A stretch of 10,589 nucleotides of DNA from Mycoplasmatota bacterium (GTDB taxonomy: Bacteria; Bacillota_I; Bacilli_A; Izemoplasmatales; Izemoplasmataceae), in assembly GCA_022712785.1 (NCBI GenBank), contig JAFLJX010000061.1:1-10589 (forward strand), read 5' to 3'. A program made the position numbers and the translations under genes. Positions 7,082 through 10,589 of the stretch are shown piece by piece (the first letter of the stretch is position 1; every line of letters begins with the position of its first letter). Under the pieces are notes generated by a model, which saw only the letters and a list, made by a program, of their open reading frames with translations, was not told the DNA's origin and did not search any database.

Positions 7082-7768
7082 ATGAAAAAAGAATTTATCA
7101 TACATAGACCATTATTACTTGGATATATTGGTGTAGTTGTTATGGGAGGGTTATATCTTGTCTTTTTACTTGTTTTTAAGTCAAACACTACTTTTGATAA
7201 TATGCAAGCTACAACACATAATGTATCAGCGTTTATTGTAGTTGTTGGATTAGCATTGTTGGTAATGTTTACGCCATCAGTTATGATAAGCAATGATAAT
7301 AAATATATTTACTTTAATGTACCAAAGACAAGAAGCGAAATACTAATAAATAGATACAAAATTAACTTTATGTTTTTCTGTTTAGGGCTAGTAGTTCTTT
7401 CTTTATTTCTTTTTCTTGTATATGTTGTATTTAATTATGTTGGATTAGCCGAACATGAAACATTTGAAATCTTTATCGATGTTTTTTATAACAACCCACT
7501 ATTATCAATATTCTTTCTTTTCGTTAACTTCAAAATAATCTTTTCTTTATATTACTTCATTGAATTGATTAATCACAGGTTTAAAACTACAATATTCTTC
7601 ATGGTTGGAATGCTATTTACTTTTGTTCAATTGAGTATGTTTACCCTTATGTTAATGGATTCATTTATAGAAAACACTCCATTGTTAATATTATTCTTTG
7701 TAAACATAGGGTTTGTATTGATATCAATAGTTTTTGATAGATTAATATTTGTTAAAGGAGAGATTTGA
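7082..7768 (+). CDS. ABC-2-like transporter permease, first subunit
   Basis: This 228-residue integral membrane protein has about six helices (roughly 10-32, 48-68, 95-120, 138-162, 168-194 and 200-222). The cytoplasmic loop FNVPKTRSEILINRY (78-92) resembles the 'LPxSRxEI' loop found in many bacterial ABC-2 permeases, and it is paralleled in the second permease of this operon. That loop is where such permeases usually contact their ATPase. Sequence identity to named families is not evident by eye, and the substrate is unknown. The start at 7082 is chosen over an upstream in-frame ATG because AGGGAG (7069-7074) lies 7 nt before it and the operon promoter lies downstream of the alternative. It is the first gene of the operon, and its TGA stop overlaps the regulator's ATG by one base. 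Confidence 0.85.
   Translation: MKKEFIIHRPLLLGYIGVVVMGGLYLVFLLVFKSNTTFDNMQATTHNVSAFIVVVGLALLVMFTPSVMISNDNKYIYFNVPKTRSEILINRYKINFMFFCLGLVVLSLFLFLVYVVFNYVGLAEHETFEIFIDVFYNNPLLSIFFLFVNFKIIFSLYYFIELINHRFKTTIFFMVGMLFTFVQLSMFTLMLMDSFIENTPLLILFFVNIGFVLISIVFDRLIFVKGEI
7754..7760 (+). promoter_or_regulatory. Ribosome binding site of the GntR regulator gene
   Basis: AAAGGAG, 7 nt before ATG 7768, lies inside the end of the permease gene. It favours the ATG over the TTG at 7765. Confidence 0.8.
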
Positions 7769-8133
7769 TGTATAAGTTCAATAATGATAAACCAATCTTT
7801 ATTCAAGTTGCTAATGTTATAGAATTACAAATAATCTCTGGTGTTTTGAAAAGTGGAGATAAGATTGAAAGTGTAAGGGATTTGGCAAAATTGTATTCAG
7901 TTAATCCAAATACTATTCAAAAAGCAATGACCATATTAGAAGATGAAGGACTAGTAGATGTACACAGAGGTGTGGGGAGAACGATTTCTGAAACAAAGAA
8001 CATAGAGAAATATATCAACAATTATATTCTCAATGAGGTTCAAGATTTTACTAAACTTATGAAGGAGCAAAAAGTTAGCAAAAAGTTTGTTCTAGATGTT
8101 ATTACTAGGGAGTGGGAAAATGGAAATAAATAA
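7768..8133 (+). CDS. YtrA-type GntR family transcriptional regulator
   Basis: This 121-residue DNA-binding protein has an N-terminal GntR winged helix-turn-helix (about residues 9-73). The key features are PIFIQVANVIELQIISG, the ESVRDLAKLYSVNPNTIQKAM helix-turn-helix (34-54) and the wing LVDVHRGVGRTI (62-73). Only about 48 residues follow, so there is no FCD or UTRA ligand domain. This is typical of the YtrA subfamily, which dimerises through a short helical tail and usually represses the ABC transporter operon that contains it. The start is ATG 7768, with AAAGGAG (7754-7760) 7 nt upstream; a TTG one codon earlier is less well spaced. It lies between the first permease and the first ATPase and overlaps the ATPase gene by 14 nt. 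Autoregulation is inferred from family and position. The effector is unknown; in Bacillus the ytr operon responds to cell-envelope antibiotics. Confidence 0.93.
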   Translation: MYKFNNDKPIFIQVANVIELQIISGVLKSGDKIESVRDLAKLYSVNPNTIQKAMTILEDEGLVDVHRGVGRTISETKNIEKYINNYILNEVQDFTKLMKEQKVSKKFVLDVITREWENGNK

Positions 8134-8782
8134 TTTGGAAAAGAAGTATGGCAAAAAGTTAGTTCTAGATATTAAGAACATTGAATTTGGCATTAAGGGT
8201 ATCATTGGTATTTTAGGTATTAACGGAGCTGGTAAGACTACTTTCTTTAAAGTGATGACTGATCTAGCACACAGTAATCAAATAAGCAAATATAAGTATG
8301 ATATTTCTTACTTTCCAGATGCTGATAAGTTCTACAATACTAATATATTGGGACTTGGAGAATTGCTTCGATTAACTTACAGTGATTTTGATGTAGATGA
8401 CTTTTATAAAATTTTATTAGAATTAGGATTAACTAGAGATACCAAAATAAGACAATTAAGTCGAGGGCAAAAGAATCTGCTAAATATAGTAATGACTATT
8501 TGTAGAGACACACAATACTACTTCATTGATGAATTATACTCAAATCTTGATTTTGAAACTAGAGAATTGATATCTAAGATCATAATTGAGTATACTGATG
8601 TAAAAAACAAACTGATTTTCATATCAAGTCATGAAATTGAGGACGTTGAGAGACTATTAGATTTCGTCGTTGTTTTACATGATAAAGACTTTGGTAAAGT
8701 ATACTCTCAAGATTATATAATCAAGAAATACAAGAATCTATATAATTGGTTTGAAAACGAAGTGACAGGGGGGATACAATGA
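8120..8782 (+). CDS. ABC transporter ATP-binding protein, first ATPase
   Basis: This 220-residue cytoplasmic ATPase should power the permeases of this operon. Motifs in order: Walker A GINGAGKTT (33-41), signature LSRGQ (113-117), Walker B YYFIDE (133-138) with catalytic Glu138, D-loop SNLD (141-144) and switch His171 in SSHE. Two departures are visible. Walker B is followed by LYSNLD instead of the usual P-x-x-GLD, and the Q-loop region reads YFPD (64-67) with no clear glutamine. All catalytic residues are present. The start at 8120 has AGGGAG (8107-8112) 7 nt upstream; the upstream in-frame alternative at 8096 lacks a site. It overlaps the regulator gene by 14 nt and the next permease by 4 nt (ATGA), so translation is probably coupled. 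It is short for the class, with only a brief C-terminal tail. Confidence 0.95.
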   Translation: MEINNLEKKYGKKLVLDIKNIEFGIKGIIGILGINGAGKTTFFKVMTDLAHSNQISKYKYDISYFPDADKFYNTNILGLGELLRLTYSDFDVDDFYKILLELGLTRDTKIRQLSRGQKNLLNIVMTICRDTQYYFIDELYSNLDFETRELISKIIIEYTDVKNKLIFISSHEIEDVERLLDFVVVLHDKDFGKVYSQDYIIKKYKNLYNWFENEVTGGIQ

Positions 8783-9417
8783 AGGAATTAAGAAACAACC
8801 TAGTTGTGTATTGGAAGTTTAACAAAAACATTTTGATAGGATTTATAGTATTTTCTTTATTGTTTTATCTTTATATTTATTTCTTTGCATATGCATTTGT
8901 TTATTTTTATGATGTAAGAGATTTTATATACGTATTTGGCTATATAGTTATCATTCCAGGAACTCTTACATATCTTACCTTTAACAAAATTCACTTACAG
9001 TTATATTTTGTTTTAAATAAAAGAAGTATTTGGCCATTAGTTATTAACATAATTACACCATTACTATTATCTTTATTAATTACCTCTATTTATGTTGTAT
9101 TGCGTACATTTCATGCAAATGGTATTGGAGAAGGATACATGATAGTTCAGACACTATATATGCATATATTTTCAATACCTGTAATATTTTATGCCTTACT
9201 AATTATATTGGAGAGAAAATATCACCTAATTAATGGGACTAAATCACTAATTAAGGTGTTGATATATGTTTCTGTATTTGGAGTAATTGCATTTGGAGTG
9301 AGTTTCATTAATAATGCACAATTACTTGAGAATATCAGGTTTACAATGATAGTTATTATTACGGTTATTACTCCTATATATTTAGTTCTCAAAAAATACT
9401 GGAGGATGGATACATAA
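8779..9417 (+). CDS. ABC-2-like transporter permease, second subunit
   Basis: This 212-residue membrane protein has about six helices (roughly 17-44, 50-70, 85-108, 121-144, 157-177 and 187-204). After helix 2 the cytoplasmic loop LQLYFVLNKRSIWPLV (73-88) parallels the FNVPKTRSEIL loop of the first permease, so the two proteins are probably distant paralogues forming a heterodimeric channel. No family motif beyond this is recognised and the substrate is unknown. The start at 8779 has AGGGGGG (8767-8773) 5 nt upstream and overlaps the ATPase stop by 4 nt. Its TAA stop shares one base with the ATG of the second ATPase. Confidence 0.85.
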   Translation: MKELRNNLVVYWKFNKNILIGFIVFSLLFYLYIYFFAYAFVYFYDVRDFIYVFGYIVIIPGTLTYLTFNKIHLQLYFVLNKRSIWPLVINIITPLLLSLLITSIYVVLRTFHANGIGEGYMIVQTLYMHIFSIPVIFYALLIILERKYHLINGTKSLIKVLIYVSVFGVIAFGVSFINNAQLLENIRFTMIVIITVITPIYLVLKKYWRMDT

Positions 9418-10061
9418 TGAAAATTGAAAATATATTGAAGAATTATGATAGTGGATTTGAACTAGATATTCCTTCCCTAGAACTTAAAGGGAATGTAATA
9501 GGAATTTTAGGACATATAGGAAGTGGGAAAACTAGTTTATTAAAAACTCTCTCTAAGTTAAATAACGGATCCTATACTCGCTCTGATAATGACTATTTCT
9601 ACATGGTTGAGTTTGATAAACTTCCAAGATCAAAAGTGAGTTTGGTGTCAAATGTATTTGAATCTATTAAACCTAACTTTAATCGAGTTAGATTTAATAG
9701 TTTATTAGATATATTCAAAATTGATAGAGAAGATATTACTAGTGAACTAAGTGATGGACAAAAGAAGATATTATCATTTATCCTGACTATATCAATAGAA
9801 TCAGAAATATTGTTATTAGATGAACCATTCTCCAAGATTGATCCTTATAATCGGAAGAACATGATTAATACTATAATTGAAGTTTCCAAAAATTATAAGC
9901 ACATAATTATAGCTTCGCATGAGATAGGAAATCTTCAAAGGCTAATTAATTATGCTGTTTTAATAAAGGACGGGAAAATAATAAACTCTAGTTCAATAGA
10001 AAAAATTGAAAAAGACTTTCCTAATATCAAAGAATGGTATAGAGAAAACTATAAAGACTAA
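9417..10061 (+). CDS. ABC transporter ATP-binding protein, second ATPase
   Basis: This 214-residue ATPase is the last gene of the operon. Walker A is GHIGSGKTS (32-40), the signature is LSDGQ (111-115), Walker B is ILLLDEP (131-137) with Glu136, the D-loop region is SKID (139-142), and the switch is His168 in ASHE. The set is complete, so it should hydrolyse ATP. The region between Walker A and the signature is short and lacks a clear Q-loop glutamine. The C-terminal tail (FPNIKEWYRENYKD) matches in style the tail of the first ATPase (KNLYNWFENEV), which suggests the two arose by duplication. GGAGG (9401-9405) lies 11 nt before ATG 9417, a rather long spacing, with one base of overlap with the preceding stop. 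It probably pairs with the first ATPase as a heterodimer. A terminator follows 9 nt after the stop. Confidence 0.95.
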   Translation: MKIENILKNYDSGFELDIPSLELKGNVIGILGHIGSGKTSLLKTLSKLNNGSYTRSDNDYFYMVEFDKLPRSKVSLVSNVFESIKPNFNRVRFNSLLDIFKIDREDITSELSDGQKKILSFILTISIESEILLLDEPFSKIDPYNRKNMINTIIEVSKNYKHIIIASHEIGNLQRLINYAVLIKDGKIINSSSIEKIEKDFPNIKEWYRENYKD

Positions 10062-10070
10062 GCAAAAGAG

Positions 10071-10105
10071 ATGATAGATGCAATTGCATTTATCATTTTT
10101 ATTTT
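10071..10105 (+). terminator. Terminator of the ABC transporter operon
   Basis: ATGATAGATGC (10071-10081) pairs with GCATTTATCAT (10086-10096), including one G-T pair, around an AATT loop, followed by TTTTATTTT. It closes the five-gene unit. Confidence 0.88.
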
Positions 10106-10202
10106 CTAACTTTTAAATAAGTATGTAATTGTCAAAAAATAGATCTAAATAACAAAACTTACAAGATAATTGAATTATGTGTAAAAATCAGTGCAATAAA
10201 CA
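10106..10202. other. Non-coding A+T-rich spacer
   Basis: This lies between the operon terminator and the G+C-rich block. A TTGTCA at 10129-10134 has no acceptable -10 box at the normal spacing. A reading frame starting at 10177 has no ribosome binding site and runs through the structured block and the tRNA-tail copy, so I do not call it. Confidence 0.5.
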
Positions 10203-10289
10203 GGGGTCTAGATTTTGGTTATGTATTCCCATGGTGGAGCCCCTTGTCAACCACATGACCCCGCTTCCGTATACGGGTAAACTTCGGGG
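10203..10289 (+). ncRNA. Candidate structured RNA: G+C-rich block with alternative pairings
   Basis: The block, counted with the adjoining tRNA-like end to 10305, is about 50% G+C by hand count, inside very A+T-rich DNA. Four runs (GGGG 10203-10206, CCCC 10240-10243, CCCC 10259-10262, GGGG 10286-10289) allow competing stems. Other pairings are GGTTATGT (10217-10224) with ACATGACC (10253-10260), CCCCG (10259-10263) with CGGGG (10285-10289) around CCGTATACGG, and ATGGTGGAG (10231-10239) with CTCCACCAT (10298-10306). I compared it by memory with tmRNA, SRP RNA, 5S rRNA, RNase P, T-box and common riboswitches and recognise none. The strand is inferred from the downstream terminators. Expression is unproven. 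Confidence 0.35.
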
Positions 10290-10369
10290 ACTATATTCTC
10301 CACCATTTGATACCGTTACAGAGGATTTATGGAGTATTATTATACTTTATATGGATTCTCGGTTTTTGT
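10283..10369 (+). repeat. Direct repeat copy 2: diverged tRNA-Val 3' end plus terminator
   Basis: 10294-10369 matches 6748-6823 at 68 of 76 bases without gaps, and agreement starts at the T-loop TTCG (10283-10286). It includes TATTCTCCACCA and the terminator. The tRNA's T stem, anticodon arm and 5' half are absent, so this is a tRNA remnant and not a gene. The terminator stem (10318-10327 with 10354-10363) keeps 9 of 10 pairs, two of them G-T, and the T-run is intact, so it could still work. At the same 3546-bp offset, weaker patches continue downstream (10427-10436, 8 of 10; 10447-10462, 11 of 16). Confidence 0.82.
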
Positions 10370-10414
10370 TTGCAAATAAACACCAGTTTATTGCTCCGGT
10401 TATGGGGTTGAACG

Positions 10415-10449
10415 GGCCGATATAAACATGTTGTTTAAGAGGCCTTTTT
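10415..10449 (+). terminator. Intrinsic terminator of an unidentified transcript
   Basis: GGCC (10415-10418) pairs with GGCC (10441-10444) outside an internal loop. TAAACA (10423-10428) pairs with TGTTTA (10432-10437) inside it. TTTTT (10445-10449) follows. No protein gene ends upstream of it, so any transcript it ends would be non-coding. Confidence 0.6.
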
Positions 10450-10480
10450 CGCAACTCAGAAACTAGATTGGGTGGATAAA

Positions 10481-10534
10481 ATGAAAGTTTACAACCGCTT
10501 TTTGAAATCAATTTATATTATCGCTATTTTTTAG
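10481..10534 (+). CDS. Possible 17-codon reading frame or start of a broken gene
   Basis: ATG at 10481 is preceded by GGGTGG (10470-10475) with a 5-nt gap and encodes MKVYNRFLKSIYIIAIF before TAG. The basic start and hydrophobic end look like the beginning of a signal or membrane segment. It could be a leader peptide, the first codons of a decayed gene or chance. The window ends with GGAAAAGGGG, which may be the binding site of a gene starting beyond 10589. Confidence 0.15.
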   Translation: MKVYNRFLKSIYIIAIF

Positions 10535-10589
10535 TAATGCCTTGAAGTTCGAGATGTGTTAAAATAAATGTATTGAAGTGGAAAAGGGG

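Noticed and set aside
9599..9835. Minus-strand frame of 78 codons
   Set aside because: It is antisense to the second ATPase, with no start signals and low-complexity Ser/Asn/Ile composition.
10232..10304. tRNA on the minus strand, from the 7-bp GGTGGAG/CTCCACC ends and 73-nt length
   Set aside because: No D arm, no anticodon arm of proper size and no TTCRANNC T arm can be formed.
10203..10305. Possible tmRNA, 5S rRNA, SRP RNA, T-box or purine/preQ1 riboswitch
   Set aside because: The key motifs are missing: no tmRNA T-arm or 5' partner for the acceptor end, no SRP GGAAG region, no T-box GGTGG-ACCGCG motif, no matching riboswitch core. A slight likeness to the 5S loop C region does not extend.
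10177..10425. Open reading frame of 82 codons on the plus strand
   Set aside because: It has no ribosome binding site, overlaps the structured G+C-rich block and the tRNA-tail/terminator copy, and its composition resembles no protein family. The open frame is explained by higher G+C.

Overview
The window is A+T-rich DNA from a bacterium that uses TGA as a stop codon: two genes end in TGA, and tryptophan is encoded by TGG. With strong AGGAGG-type ribosome binding sites, short intergenic gaps, intrinsic terminators and a lipoprotein carrying tandem DUF5011-like domains plus an S41 peptidase domain, this suggests a low-G+C Firmicute or an Acholeplasma/Izemoplasma-like member of the Mycoplasmatota rather than a true Mycoplasma. 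The taxonomic placement is inferred; no diagnostic marker gene is present.

Left part (1-4860). A minus-strand gene for an unrecognised two-helix membrane protein (36-722) diverges from a large surface lipoprotein (994-4122). A perfect 14-bp inverted repeat (799-830) lies between their promoters. The lipoprotein is convergent with a small DUF3899-like membrane protein (4165-4536, minus), and the two share a bidirectional terminator.

Middle (4857-6823). An M3-family zinc oligoendopeptidase (minus) diverges from a complete tRNA-Val(UAC) gene with encoded CCA and its own terminator. Together with the S41 lipoprotein, this gives two unlinked peptidase genes in the window.

Right part (6824-10105). 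A compact operon has a near-consensus extended -10 promoter and starts just after an intrinsic terminator. It encodes an ABC-2-like permease, a YtrA-type GntR regulator, an ATPase, a second permease and a second ATPase. All junctions overlap by 1 to 14 nt, and the unit ends in a terminator. It looks like a self-regulated two-ATPase, two-permease transporter related in layout to the ytr operon of Bacillus subtilis. Its substrate cannot be read from the sequence.

End (10106-10589). No convincing full gene is present. This stretch holds a block of about 50% G+C with several alternative pairings, followed without a break by a diverged copy (68 of 76 bases identical) of the tRNA-Val 3' end plus its terminator, then another terminator. 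The copy lies exactly 3546 bp from the tRNA original, so the transporter operon is bracketed by a direct repeat that starts in the tRNA T-loop. This is either the scar of tRNA-targeted integration or an old duplication, and it is the most unusual feature of the window.
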